Shown in pieces: positions 1-7,671 of a stretch of DNA of 64,000 nt (its first letter is position 1; each line of letters starts with the position of its first letter). The stretch is from Alistipes provencensis. Lineage in GTDB: Bacteria; Bacteroidota; Bacteroidia; Bacteroidales; Rikenellaceae. The position numbers were made by a program, and so were the translations under genes. The notes under the pieces are model-generated. The model was not told the DNA's origin and did not search any database. It was given only the letters and a program-made list of their open reading frames with translations. Location of the stretch: the NCBI RefSeq assembly GCF_900083545.1, contig NZ_LT559262.1:558001-622000 (forward strand), written 5' to 3'.

Positions 1-81
1 ATAGACATCGTACAGAGCCGCGAACGCCTGTTCGCTGCCCCGATTAAGTCCATCGATAATATCCTTCCCTACCGTTTTCAT
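1..81 (-). CDS. ECF-type RNA polymerase sigma factor, N-terminal fragment (cut by window edge)
   Basis: Read on the reverse strand from the ATG at 81-79, the frame is open to the window edge and gives 27 residues beginning MKTVGKDIIDGLNRGSE and continuing with AFAALYDVY. This is the usual opening of the sigma-70 region 2 helix in Bacteroidota ECF sigma factors (pattern: short basic start, 'L..G...AF..LY..Y'). Such factors commonly pair with a FecR anti-sigma and a SusC/SusD operon, which would lie beyond the window. Only region 2.1 is visible, so the assignment rests on a short match. Confidence 0.6.
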   Translation of the reverse strand, partial: MKTVGKDIIDGLNRGSEQAFAALYDVY

Positions 82-504
82 GAGCGGTCAGAATTTACAT
101 GGGATTCGCTGGATAAAGATACACAGACAAAATGAATCCGCCAACGACCCTATTTATTTTTAATACGCTTCCGGAGGTAGATCCGTTTATATCAATACGG
201 GATATTGTGAATATGAGCAACGATTTTTTATAGAAAATGGTATCATAATAAGGCAGAAAGAGGATCAGACAATGTTGTAAATCTAAAGCGAAATGGATGA
301 ACTGCGTGGCAAAGGATGATAATCAGACAAATATCAGGATTTACAAATTCCGTGCAAGTATAAAATGAAATCCACCCTCAGAAAGAGGCAATCTCCGCTT
401 CGAAAAAAGTTTGTTTGAGGATAGTAAAAACAAACACGTTATAGAAATCCCTATTTGTATCCAAGAATTTAACACATGAACAGAAAATCGAAGATAAAAA
501 AGAT
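82..504. other. AT-rich stretch without a convincing gene
   Basis: About 420 bases between the sigma factor start and the tRNA-derived repeat region. The only open frames are short, low in coding character and without recognisable motifs. The sigma factor promoter probably lies here, but I do not see a clear TAnnTTTG box on the reverse strand. The low GC compared with the chromosome to the right would fit the end of another inserted element. Confidence 0.4.
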
Positions 505-526
505 TTTGTGTTCCATTTGTGTTCCA
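505..526. repeat. Tandem 11-mer pair TTTGTGTTCCA, outside attL
   Basis: TTTGTGTTCCA occurs twice back to back. Near-identical tandem pairs lie at 728-749 and 13456-13477. The three pairs sit near the two copies of the tRNA-derived core and are candidate arm-type binding sites for a tyrosine recombinase. This pair lies 51 bases left of the core, on the side that should be plain chromosome if only one element were present. Confidence 0.55.
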
Positions 527-534
527 GTAAACGA

Positions 535-570
535 AATCAGCCACCTGCAGATTTTTGCAAGTGGCTGATT
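535..570. terminator. 10-bp inverted repeat beside the attL core
   Basis: Arms AATCAGCCAC (535-544) and GTGGCTGATT (561-570) are perfect complements around a 16-base loop. A different-sequence hairpin occupies the matching place beside the right-hand core (13511-13544). It could end transcription of tRNA-Pro, which is read leftwards, but there is no strong T-run. Confidence 0.4.
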
Positions 571-577
571 CTCTGTT

Positions 578-618
578 GTCGGGGTGACTGGATTCGAACC
601 AGCGACCACACGCCCCCC
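578..618 (-). repeat. attL: duplicated 3' end of tRNA-Pro
   Basis: These 41 bases are identical to 13552-13592, the 3' half of the intact tRNA-Pro gene including the T-arm (reverse complement GGTTCGAATCC) and the G-run of the anticodon arm. Past six C residues the copies diverge (eight C here, then agaatt). A truncated tRNA 3' end at one side and the whole tRNA at the other is the classic footprint of site-specific integration. The integrase at 3574 is the likely agent. Confidence 0.9.
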
Positions 619-727
619 CCAGAATTAAATTTTACTTTTTCCAATAAATTTAACGAACTATATTCCAGCGGACTTCACTCACATTCAAAGAGTTGCAGTT
701 TGCCATTATCGGGAGTTGTTGCGATTT

Positions 728-749
728 CGCGTGTTCCACTTGTGTTCCA
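728..749. repeat. Tandem 11-mer pair (CGCGTGTTCCA, CTTGTGTTCCA) inside the left end
   Basis: Two adjacent 11-mers of the consensus YTTGTGTwCCA, matching the pairs at 505-526 and 13456-13477. The position 110 bases inside the left end fits an integrase arm site. Confidence 0.5.
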
Positions 750-768
750 CGCATTACATGATTTATTC

Positions 769-2052
769 CTATAAATAGGAACTAATTTCCGCCTTTTTCT
801 TTATATTTAAAGACACAACCTTATTAGACACTTTTTGAACTAATTCTTTTTCAATCAATGTGTTTAACGATTGCTCAAAAGTAAGAACATCTTGGCAGTA
901 ATGATTCTTAAGAGTATCTATCGAAATACTTTTACTTTCCCAATAACGCCGACGTTCCATAGTCTGTAAGATTTGGCGCGCGCCCACATCAATATCCATT
1001 TGATTGGAAAACCCAACAATAGACTCATTTAATGTCTCCAATATATTTGTTCTTTGAGCAAGTCCAAAGTAATGACTATGAGTTTCTCGTACATTAGCAA
1101 CAGAGGACGTTCCAACTAAAACAACCTCAAATCCTTTATCTGCGGGGTAATTATTCTCATATTCAACATAGCTCTTAATGGCTTCATCCGGATTAAGACC
1201 TACAATTGTCCAATCTACGAATATTCCTTGATTCCAATTAAAAATAAACACCCAGTTATTAAAATTCGATTCTCCGATTCGCCTTTCTTTGTCAACTAAT
1301 GTTTTAACAAGGCCCTCATTTACATATCCAGACAGAATATTCCTTGTATCAGATTCATTAATAATAGATTCAGCTTCTATTCTTCTACGTTCAATATCTA
1401 TTTTTTGATTTGAATCTGGATGCTGACCTGTTTCTATCAAATAAAACAAATTTGAAAGTTCTTTAAAATAATCGATAACAATCTTATCTCCTTCAAGCTC
1501 TTTTATAACATTGCCATATATAACAGAAGTTCGTTCTATCAATTCAGCCCAATAATGTTGTATACGACTTCGAATCTGGAGTTCCAATGACACTCCATCT
1601 CTTTCCATTATAATGTGAGCAGCTCTATATCCAGAATCATCCCTTCCCTTTTGTCGATAATCCACAATTCTTTTTACAACAATAGATGTTTGTTGTTTTA
1701 ATTTGCTTGTAATATATTCAATAAGTCGGTCTACATCACTATTTTGATCAACAACTATCCTCAAACCACCAATATCTTGGAGCTGAGTCAAACGAGTATT
1801 CAACCTTCTCAATTTTTTTAAAATTTGAGGTTTCCGTTTTAATCTTTGAACTATAATATATGTAGCGTTATCTGACCTAAACCAGTTCTGAATAGCAATA
1901 GTTGTAGATGTTAATGGCTGCAAATGTGCTTGCCTAAAATCGTCAAAAATCTTATCTGCAGCTATCCACTCTTCATATGTCTTAAATTTTTCTTTAGCAA
2001 GAATATTCCCTGCCCTATCAATAGCCGATTTAGAAATAATTTGTTGTGACAT
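769..2052 (-). CDS. RelA/SpoT-domain nucleotidyltransferase (small-alarmone-synthetase-like) with C-terminal extension
   Basis: The 427-residue protein has a RelA/SpoT synthetase-like core at about residues 65-195: RLKRKPQILKKL, then LQDIGGLRIVV, then DYRQKGRDDSGYRAAH, then LELQIRSRIQHYWAE. The last three correspond to the D-G-R, the D-Y-...-G-Y-...-H and the E-Q-I-R/H-x-W-A-E motifs of (p)ppGpp synthetases, with the Glu of EQIR present as ELQIR. No HD hydrolase, TGS or ACT domain is present, so this is not the housekeeping Rel. About 230 more residues follow, ending in a winged-helix-like tail (SIDTLKNHYCQDVLTFEQSL). Known single-domain relatives make alarmones or act as toxins (toxSAS, CapRel). 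Position at the edge of an integrated island suggests a defence or addiction role, which is inference. No obvious antitoxin neighbour is seen. Confidence 0.8.
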   Translation of the reverse strand: MSQQIISKSAIDRAGNILAKEKFKTYEEWIAADKIFDDFRQAHLQPLTSTTIAIQNWFRSDNATYIIVQRLKRKPQILKKLRRLNTRLTQLQDIGGLRIVVDQNSDVDRLIEYITSKLKQQTSIVVKRIVDYRQKGRDDSGYRAAHIIMERDGVSLELQIRSRIQHYWAELIERTSVIYGNVIKELEGDKIVIDYFKELSNLFYLIETGQHPDSNQKIDIERRRIEAESIINESDTRNILSGYVNEGLVKTLVDKERRIGESNFNNWVFIFNWNQGIFVDWTIVGLNPDEAIKSYVEYENNYPADKGFEVVLVGTSSVANVRETHSHYFGLAQRTNILETLNESIVGFSNQMDIDVGARQILQTMERRRYWESKSISIDTLKNHYCQDVLTFEQSLNTLIEKELVQKVSNKVVSLNIKKKAEISSYL

Positions 2053-2347
2053 AATAATTTTTATATAAAAACACTAACAGACTATAGCGCACACTATTTT
2101 ATATCGTATATGAAATAATAAATCTCCATTTAACACCGCCTCTCAGCTATCATATTATATTCAGTATATCATGATGACATTCTAAATATCCTTTCATGCA
2201 ACCATTACTCGAGGGCACATATTCTAACCTTTATTTATGAAAAAGTCCTCTAATATACAATAATATATTTATTTTTAAAATTCTAATTTTAGAATAACTT
2301 AAGCCGATGCGTTGAATATACATAGACGATCTCATAAAGAAATAATG
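2053..2347. other. AT-rich intergenic region upstream of the RelA/SpoT-domain gene
   Basis: Very AT-rich, no plausible frame. It should hold the leftward promoter of the 769-2052 gene. I see no clean TAnnTTTG box there. Confidence 0.4.
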
Positions 2348-2377
2348 AATCCCCGGCATTTTCGGATGCCGGGGATT
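2348..2377. terminator. Terminator of the zeta-like operon
   Basis: Perfect 12-bp stem AATCCCCGGCAT / ATGCCGGGGATT with a six-base loop, located just past the end of the leftward two-gene operon 2406-3132. Confidence 0.75.
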
Positions 2378-2405
2378 ATTCATTCGGACAACCGACCCAA
2401 AATTC

Positions 2406-2564
2406 CTATTTCAGATCGCGGGCCTTGATGCGCACGACCTTTCCGTCGCGCACAACAACCAGTTCGCCGTCCTCCTTCTTGGTCTTTTCAATCAGACGCT
2501 TTCGGGCAAGCAAAATCCCTGCATTGATTTTCTCCTGCATTTGTTTTATTTCAATCTCGCTCAT
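2406..2564 (-). CDS. 52-residue partner of the zeta-like protein
   Basis: The reverse-strand frame starts ATG at 2564 (MSEIEIKQMQEKINAG) and ends TAG at 2406. It overlaps the last 14 bases of the zeta-like gene, so the two are translationally coupled. The sequence is charged and helical at the N-terminus (KINAGILLARKRLIEKTKKED) and ends in a beta-like segment (ELVVVRDGKVVRIKARDLK). I recognise no family. Size, overlap and position make it a candidate antitoxin or regulator of the zeta-like protein, although classical epsilon antitoxins precede the toxin. Confidence 0.7.
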   Translation of the reverse strand: MSEIEIKQMQEKINAGILLARKRLIEKTKKEDGELVVVRDGKVVRIKARDLK

Positions 2565-3132
2565 AATTCGTAATCAGTTTATAGGATAACGCGTCTTCAA
2601 CATGAATTGTTATGTTCTTCTCACCCGATGCAACTATTTTAATCTCTTCGTCTGGCGAGCTGTTGTCGTAGATTGTCCAAAAATCGCAAATCGGGGTATA
2701 GAGGGTCGTTAAATTCTTGATGCCGTTCGCATAACGCCGCCGAATCACATCCGACGGAATATTGTGCCCGCCCTCGCTTACTCGTGTCGCAACACGCTCG
2801 ATGGCCTGTTCGGGTGTCGGCAACCAAAAGTAGAGCAACGTCACAAAATAGCCTTTCGCCTGCGCCCGCTCCACGAATTTCACATAGGAGCGGGTCGCCA
2901 ACGTCGTTTCAAACGCAAAATCTTCGCCTTCGGACAAAAGATCGTCCATTCGTTGCAGCATCAGCCGTCCTGCTTCGATCGCCACGCTTTCGGGATTGAA
3001 CGGCGATAGTCCCTTTGCGATCTCGTCGGCATTGACGAACTCCCGGCATCCCAACATTTCAGGCAACACGGTATAGGATGCAGTCGTTTTCCCTGCACCG
3101 TTGCAACCCGCTATGATATAGAGTTTCGGCAT
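2551..3132 (-). CDS. Zeta-toxin-like P-loop kinase
   Basis: The start at 3132 gives MPKLYIIAGCNGAGKTT, with the Walker A motif GCNGAGKT at residues 9-16 directly after the first strand, as in zeta-toxin-like and related nucleoside/nucleotide kinases. A longer start at 3153 adds only seven residues. Further family features are FVNADEIAKGLSP (substrate Asp in 'NAD'), the FAFETTLAT strand-loop, and SEGGHNIPSDVIRRRY, the conserved 'GGH.....I..R' segment. About 193 residues is shorter than epsilon/zeta toxins but usual for this chromosomal subfamily. Zeta toxins phosphorylate UDP-N-acetylglucosamine and block wall synthesis; whether this small form does so is unknown. It forms an operon with the overlapping 52-residue gene. 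Confidence 0.8.
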   Translation of the reverse strand: MPKLYIIAGCNGAGKTTASYTVLPEMLGCREFVNADEIAKGLSPFNPESVAIEAGRLMLQRMDDLLSEGEDFAFETTLATRSYVKFVERAQAKGYFVTLLYFWLPTPEQAIERVATRVSEGGHNIPSDVIRRRYANGIKNLTTLYTPICDFWTIYDNSSPDEEIKIVASGEKNITIHVEDALSYKLITNYERD

Positions 3133-3376
3133 ACTTCGTAACAAAGGTAGCAATTTTCAGACTATCTTCTGCACAACTTTCAAAAATCCTAATAACAGCC
3201 TCTTCGACACAAAAGTCAATTTTATCCAAAAATTGCAATTATTTTCATCCAAAATCAAAATCGACACATCCGAATTATTCAAACTCAACAACAAATTCAG
3301 GACACACAACTATCTGTATCTATTGCGATTAAACAGCTTCTAATTTCAAAATTCAGGATACAAAATTTTAAAATAC

Positions 3377-3407
3377 TTGGAATCCCTTAATTGCCGTTCT
3401 ATTTTTG
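3377..3407 (+). promoter_or_regulatory. Putative promoter for the integrase (TTG-N20-TATTTTTG)
   Basis: TTG at 3377 and TATTTTTG at 3400-3407 are separated by 20 bases, matching the Bacteroidota -33/-7 pattern. It sits in a 440-base AT-rich gap (3133-3573) that holds no gene, leaving a leader of about 165 bases before the integrase start. Confidence 0.5.
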
Positions 3408-3573
3408 CAATGCCACATGCGAGTTATTCTGTAATCGTATAATTGGAATCGATAATCCCGCGTATACGGTTAGTGCTAAGATAGTTTGTTGCCATTCTAT
3501 TGCAAGTAACTCATAGCTCGTAACGCAATGTCGGTGGCGCAATCATCTTTTTATTAACGCGAATGCAGATAGA

Positions 3574-4848
3574 ATGGCACATTCAATTCGATTCCCCCGT
3601 CGCCACGACAAAGCCGACCGCAACGGCCGTTATGCCGTCAGGCTGTGTATCACCAAAAACAAGCGGCGCAAATATATCGCGCTCGATCTCTACGCCGACC
3701 CAGCATATTGGGACGAAGCCGGCGAGCAATTCATCATCCTGCGCAACCTGAAAGGAGCCGAGCAGAAAGCCGATAACAAACGGCGCGAGGCCGACAATGC
3801 GCTGCTGGCAAAATACAAGGTCCGCGCCCGCGAGATCGTCGAGCGTTTCGAGATCGAAGGTATCGACTGGACGCTGAACCAGTTCGAGGACGCCTTTCTG
3901 AACACCTCCAAGCAAGGGAAATTCAACGCCTATTTCTCCGACCGCATCGCGGAACTGCACTCAACGGGGCATATCGGGAACTCCCAGACCTATAAGCAGA
4001 CGCAGGACATGTTGAGAAGCTACGACCGGAAGCTGGATCAGCGACTCTTCTCCGACATCGACCTGCGTTATGTCCGGGGATTCGATATGTTCCTTCAAAA
4101 GCGGGGCTGTTGCGGCAATACGCGCAGATTCTATTTCAAAGCGTTACGGGCCATTCTGAACCGGGCCAATGCGGAGGGCGTCGGCTCGGCGGCGACCTAT
4201 CCGTTCGGACGGGGCGGGTTCGAGGTCTCCAAACTCGAAGAGACGACCGCCAAACGCTACCTGCCTGCCGCCGAGTTGTCGAAACTCAAAAGCACCACGG
4301 CCAGCAATCCACCATGTGAATACGCCCGCAAGCTGTTTCTTTTCTCCTACTATTGTTACGGCATTTCGTTCATCGACATGGCGATGCTCACGGCCGCCCA
4401 TATCAAACAGATGGAGGACGGCGACTATATCGTTTACAAGAGGCAGAAGATCAAACGGCAGAAAGGGGTCAAACCGATTTCTATCAAAATCACGCCTGCG
4501 ATCCGGCAACTGATTGGGAGCCTGCAAGCGGCCTCGCCGACCGTGGACGATTTCCTGCTGCCGATCGTCACCCGCTCCGGCTATACGGGCGAGCGGCTCT
4601 ACATGCACATTCGGGCCCGTTACAGCAAGTATCAAAAGTACCTGCGCCTGCTCGCCGAGGAACTCGGAATCGATTTCCACCTGACGAGCTACGTTTCGCG
4701 CCATACGGCGGCCATGACCTTGCAACGCAACAACATTCCGCGCGAAGTGATTTCACAGATGCTCGGCCATGCCGATCTGGAGACCACGAACATATACCTC
4801 GATAGCTTCGACAACGGCGTGATCAACGAGGCGGCGAAAGTTCTCTAA
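3574..4848 (+). CDS. Tyrosine recombinase (phage-type integrase) of the island
   Basis: The 424-residue protein has a Bacteroidota integrase arm-binding N-terminus (KNKRRKYIALDLYADPAYWD), a SAM-like core-binding domain at about residues 100-210 (FNAYFSDRIAELHSTGHIGN...) and a C-terminal catalytic domain. The C-terminus carries SYVSRHTAAMTL (second Arg box), the LGHADLETTNIYL motif with the nucleophile Tyr, and the lysine-bearing beta hairpin (KRQKIKRQKGV). The first catalytic Arg is expected in a 'R-G-M' context; here the segment reads YCYGISFIDMA, and the usual His of HxxR is Tyr. These replacements may be lineage-typical. It is the only integrase in the island and probably catalyses its insertion into tRNA-Pro. 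An ATG overlapping at 3563 opens another frame and is ignored. Confidence 0.95.
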   Translation: MAHSIRFPRRHDKADRNGRYAVRLCITKNKRRKYIALDLYADPAYWDEAGEQFIILRNLKGAEQKADNKRREADNALLAKYKVRAREIVERFEIEGIDWTLNQFEDAFLNTSKQGKFNAYFSDRIAELHSTGHIGNSQTYKQTQDMLRSYDRKLDQRLFSDIDLRYVRGFDMFLQKRGCCGNTRRFYFKALRAILNRANAEGVGSAATYPFGRGGFEVSKLEETTAKRYLPAAELSKLKSTTASNPPCEYARKLFLFSYYCYGISFIDMAMLTAAHIKQMEDGDYIVYKRQKIKRQKGVKPISIKITPAIRQLIGSLQAASPTVDDFLLPIVTRSGYTGERLYMHIRARYSKYQKYLRLLAEELGIDFHLTSYVSRHTAAMTLQRNNIPREVISQMLGHADLETTNIYLDSFDNGVINEAAKVL

Positions 4849-4923
4849 CAGCCGTCGTCGCGGTTTAATTCAGCTCGCCTTTTTACGCTATTAGCACAAA
4901 TATACGATTCAAAATAAACTACG

Positions 4924-5464
4924 ATGAAAATTCCATTCAGCTATCAAGCCTTTTCAGCATTACTTCCGGATGAAACGAGGGCCATCGCCTACTATACAGA
5001 ACGGCACTCGACCTATTGTCCCGACTGTAATATCCGGCTCACACGACCTTTGAGGAGAAGAAATCCGCTGCTATTGCGTTGCCCGCAATGCGGGAAGACC
5101 ATCTCCGTTTTCACGGGAACCGTCTTTCAGGGGACGCGGACGGACATCCGATACTGGCTCTATACCGGCACGCTGTTTTATTTCTGCAAGAGTCATTTCC
5201 CCCCAGTTTCAGCTACCTCATCTGTTATCCATAAAATCCATAAAGCAGGAGATCGGAGCCACCTCGGATCAGACCATGCGCCGGATATACACGACCCTCA
5301 GGCGGCTTTTCGAAAGCACGGATGAAGACGACATAAACTTTCGAGACCTCATATTCAGACCCCTCTATTTACACGCCCAGCAATACCGAGCATTCTCATT
5401 GACCTATACGGGCTGTAATCGTTCATTAAATTCATCATCGTCATTAAGTACCCCTGCGGAATAG
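4924..5464 (+). pseudogene. IS1595-type zinc-ribbon protein, frameshifted
   Basis: The N-terminal frame from ATG 4924 encodes a zinc ribbon with two Cys pairs (YCPDCN and RCPQCGKTISVFTGTVFQG) followed by RYWLYTGTLFYF, the signature of the IS1595-transposase zinc-finger domain. At a run of six C (5199-5204) the frame slips. Removing one C joins it to the frame ending TAG at 5462-5464, which continues sensibly with QFQLPHLLSIKSIKQEIGA and MRRIYTTLRRLFEST, a helical HTH-like part. The original product would be about 180 residues, well short of a full transposase (no DDE domain), so it may have been a DNA-binding protein. The C-run also makes phase variation or slippage possible. Confidence 0.7.
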
Positions 5465-5481
5465 CTCTCTCGCAGGGGTAC
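5448..5481 (+). terminator. Strong terminator hairpin
   Basis: Perfect 11-bp stem GTACCCCTGCG / CGCAGGGGTAC with a 12-base loop, then a T-rich tail. It overlaps the end of the zinc-ribbon pseudogene and separates the integrase side from the replication operon. Confidence 0.85.
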
Positions 5482-5547
5482 TTTCATTTTAGGCTCCATG
5501 TATATTCCATTATCATATTTCAGTATAGAAACACACTTTAAAACAAT

Positions 5548-5898
5548 ATGATTATGACAAAAATTACTGATGACACTCCGATCGCAATGCTGACGGTAGG
5601 ACAGTTGAAAGAGATTTTATCAATCGACAAAATTATGGGACATCTAACTCCGAGCCGCGCTCCGGACAAAGAGGTGCTGACAGCTGCCGACCTTGCCCGG
5701 CTTACAGGGTACAGTATCTCTACGGTCTATAAACTCACAAGTGAACGAAAGATCCCGTTCCACAAACCGGAGCATAAAGGCCGTAAGCTTTACTTTAACC
5801 GTGAGGAGATTCTCGACTGGTTGCAGAGTGAATCGCACCCGACAATCGAACAGGAAAACATTCAGAAAATAAAACAATTAAAAAAGTATTCATTATGA
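5548..5898 (+). CDS. Excisionase-like helix-turn-helix protein
   Basis: The 116-residue protein has an HTH_17/excisionase-type domain at about residues 45-95: VLTAADLARLTGYSISTVYKLTSERKIPFHKP, then GRKLYFNREEILDWL. Small proteins of this kind are usual in Bacteroidota mobile elements near the integrase, where they act as recombination directionality factors or operon regulators. A second ATG two codons in (5554) is an equal start candidate. The stop overlaps the next start by four bases (ATGA), so it heads the 5548-7236 operon. Confidence 0.8.
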   Translation: MIMTKITDDTPIAMLTVGQLKEILSIDKIMGHLTPSRAPDKEVLTAADLARLTGYSISTVYKLTSERKIPFHKPEHKGRKLYFNREEILDWLQSESHPTIEQENIQKIKQLKKYSL

Positions 5899-6266
5899 AA
5901 CACGAAAAAACAACAACCAAGCCCGTATTCGACCCGGAGATTCCGCCCCGTGAAGGGCTCATCTTCTACCGTAGCTTTTATGAAGCACTGGCCTCGATGA
6001 AGCCCATGGCAAGATTACACCTCTATGATGTGATTATGAAATATGCCTTTTACGGCGAGGAACCGACGGATCTCAAAGGGGAGCAGGAGCGAATTTTCAT
6101 AATAATCCGCCCCCAGCTGAACGCCAACGAACGGAAACGGCAAAAAAAGTACAAGGAGAAAGCAACCAAAAAGAATAACGACGAAGAACTCAACGATTTT
6201 TTTACAAAAACTGAAGACAAAGAAAATGGCAATTTACAAATATTCAGCGATATACAATATGAATAG
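5895..6266 (+). CDS. DUF6291 domain protein
   Basis: The 123-residue protein contains the DUF6291 pattern: GLIFYRSFYEALASMKPMAR, LYDVIMKYAFYGEEPTDLKG, and IIIRPQLNANERKRQKKY. This domain resembles N-terminal regions of phage replication/primosome proteins and is common in Bacteroidota phages and islands; its biochemical role is not known. A Lys/Glu-rich tail follows. It starts within the stop of the HTH gene and ends inside the following gene, so it is translationally coupled on both sides. Confidence 0.8.
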   Translation: MKHEKTTTKPVFDPEIPPREGLIFYRSFYEALASMKPMARLHLYDVIMKYAFYGEEPTDLKGEQERIFIIIRPQLNANERKRQKKYKEKATKKNNDEELNDFFTKTEDKENGNLQIFSDIQYE

Positions 6267-7236
6267 GTCGCCCTTAAAAGATAATTCTAACATGAAAGAA
6301 AACGAATATAATAATGGATACACAGAAAGACAAACAGTCGGTTCGAATCCCTCGGAACTCCCTCCGATCAGGGTCTCCGTATTCGAGAACTATTACGCGA
6401 CAGAACCCCTCGGCTGTGTCGACCTGATAAAGTGGTGTAAGACTGCCAAATTCAAGGAATCAGTCATCGCTTTTCGCACGACCTCCAACGAGAAGGTCCG
6501 CCAACGGATTAAACGCAACCTTCCTTGCATTACCCCGAGCGGAATATTCAAGACCCGGAGCCGTGACGGGCTGGTTCAGCACAGCGGTTTCATATGTATC
6601 GACATAGACCACAAAGACAACGGCGTATTCGGGCCGGAGTGGTTCGAGAAGAAGAAGCTCCTCGCCAAGACCTTCGACTGCCTGTTCTATGCAGGCATGT
6701 CAATCAGCGGGAATGGCCTGTGCCTGATTTTCCGCATCGCTTACCCGGACAAGCACCTGGCGCAGTTCGATGCGCTGGTTCGGGAGGTCTACGAGAAAAC
6801 AGAGCTCGTCGCCGACCAAGGGTGTTGCGACATCTGCCGCTTGCGGGGAGCCAGTTACGATGCCTACCCATACATTAATCCGCACGCCAATCCTTATCGG
6901 GGCGTGCTCGTGGAAAGAACGGCCAGAACCAAAGTCCGGACAGCCCGGGAAAAGGAGCTGCTCGATAAAAAGGTCTATAAATTAGTCGGCAAAATCCGCA
7001 AAGAGAAAAAGGATATCACAGACGCCTACCACGATTGGTACAGCATCGGATGCGCCTTGGCGCACGAATACGGCAAGGAGGAGGGGCTGCGGTTATTCCA
7101 TCTGGTCAGTATGCACTCCAAGAAGTATTACCCGACCGAATGCGACGAGCAGTTCGCCAAATGTCTGCGGAGCCGCAAAATCGGGATCGAGACCTTCCTA
7201 TGGATTTGCAAAAAACACGGGGTAACATTCAAGTAG
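6259..7236 (+). CDS. BT4734/VirE N-terminal domain and PriCT-like replication protein
   Basis: From the ATG at 6259, which overlaps the stop of the previous gene by eight bases, about 325 residues are encoded. An upstream ATG at 6226 and a downstream one at 6292 are alternatives. The first part matches the BT4734-like/VirE-N domain: IRVSVFENYYATEPLG, CITPSGIFKTRSRDGLVQHSG, FICIDIDHKDN, FYAGMSISGNGLCLIFRI, and a DQGCCDICRLRGASYD segment. The C-terminal 90 residues (TDAYHDWYSIGCALAHEYGKE, SMHSKKYYP) resemble the PriCT primase C-terminal domain. Usually the VirE-N domain is fused to a VirE P-loop helicase; here the helicase is absent. A role in replication initiation of the island is likely. Confidence 0.8.
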   Translation: MNRSPLKDNSNMKENEYNNGYTERQTVGSNPSELPPIRVSVFENYYATEPLGCVDLIKWCKTAKFKESVIAFRTTSNEKVRQRIKRNLPCITPSGIFKTRSRDGLVQHSGFICIDIDHKDNGVFGPEWFEKKKLLAKTFDCLFYAGMSISGNGLCLIFRIAYPDKHLAQFDALVREVYEKTELVADQGCCDICRLRGASYDAYPYINPHANPYRGVLVERTARTKVRTAREKELLDKKVYKLVGKIRKEKKDITDAYHDWYSIGCALAHEYGKEEGLRLFHLVSMHSKKYYPTECDEQFAKCLRSRKIGIETFLWICKKHGVTFK

Positions 7237-7255
7237 CCCGCCGTCCCGCACGCGG

Positions 7256-7284
7256 AGCCGGAGCCTTATCAAGGGGTTCCGGCT
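7256..7284 (+). terminator. Terminator of the replication operon
   Basis: AGCCGGA / TCCGGCT stem with a T-run (GGCTTTTTTA), placed 20 bases after the stop at 7236. Confidence 0.75.
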
Positions 7285-7671
7285 TTTTTATTATATCTGC
7301 ATCCCTGCGTAGATAATACCCGAAAGCATGTTTGGCGAAATTTGCACAACAAGGCCCCGATGAGTGTCGTCAATTACGAAATATTTTTTTACCTTTGTCT
7401 TGTCGCGCAAGCGGCGTATATTGGTGAAAGTGTTTCGATTTAACCTCGAATAGGAATCTGGAAAATTCAATTTGCTGAGGGTAAACGACGGCACTCATCA
7501 CTTGTATTGGTATGCGAGATATAATCCCCATACTATACAGGTGTGGGGTCTTGTGTCAGTTTATTTCAGCAAAGGTATTCCAGAACCTCTATTCGAATAA
7601 ACCGGGCAGCTCCACACTTTCTTTTTGTAATCATGCCAAATCGGGGCTGGGTGGCGCAAACACTTACCGTC
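7285..7671 (+). promoter_or_regulatory. Long leader region with a TACCTTTG box at 7390-7397
   Basis: No convincing gene in this 390-base gap. TACCTTTG at 7390-7397 fits the Bacteroidota -7 element and would start the exported-protein series, leaving about 270 untranslated bases before the ATG at 7672. No good TTG was seen at the -33 position. Confidence 0.4.

Noticed and set aside
341..774. Short open frames around the attL repeat on both strands
   Set aside because: They run through the tRNA fragment and the tandem 11-mers, have no motifs and no promoter, and are explained by chance openness of the attachment region.
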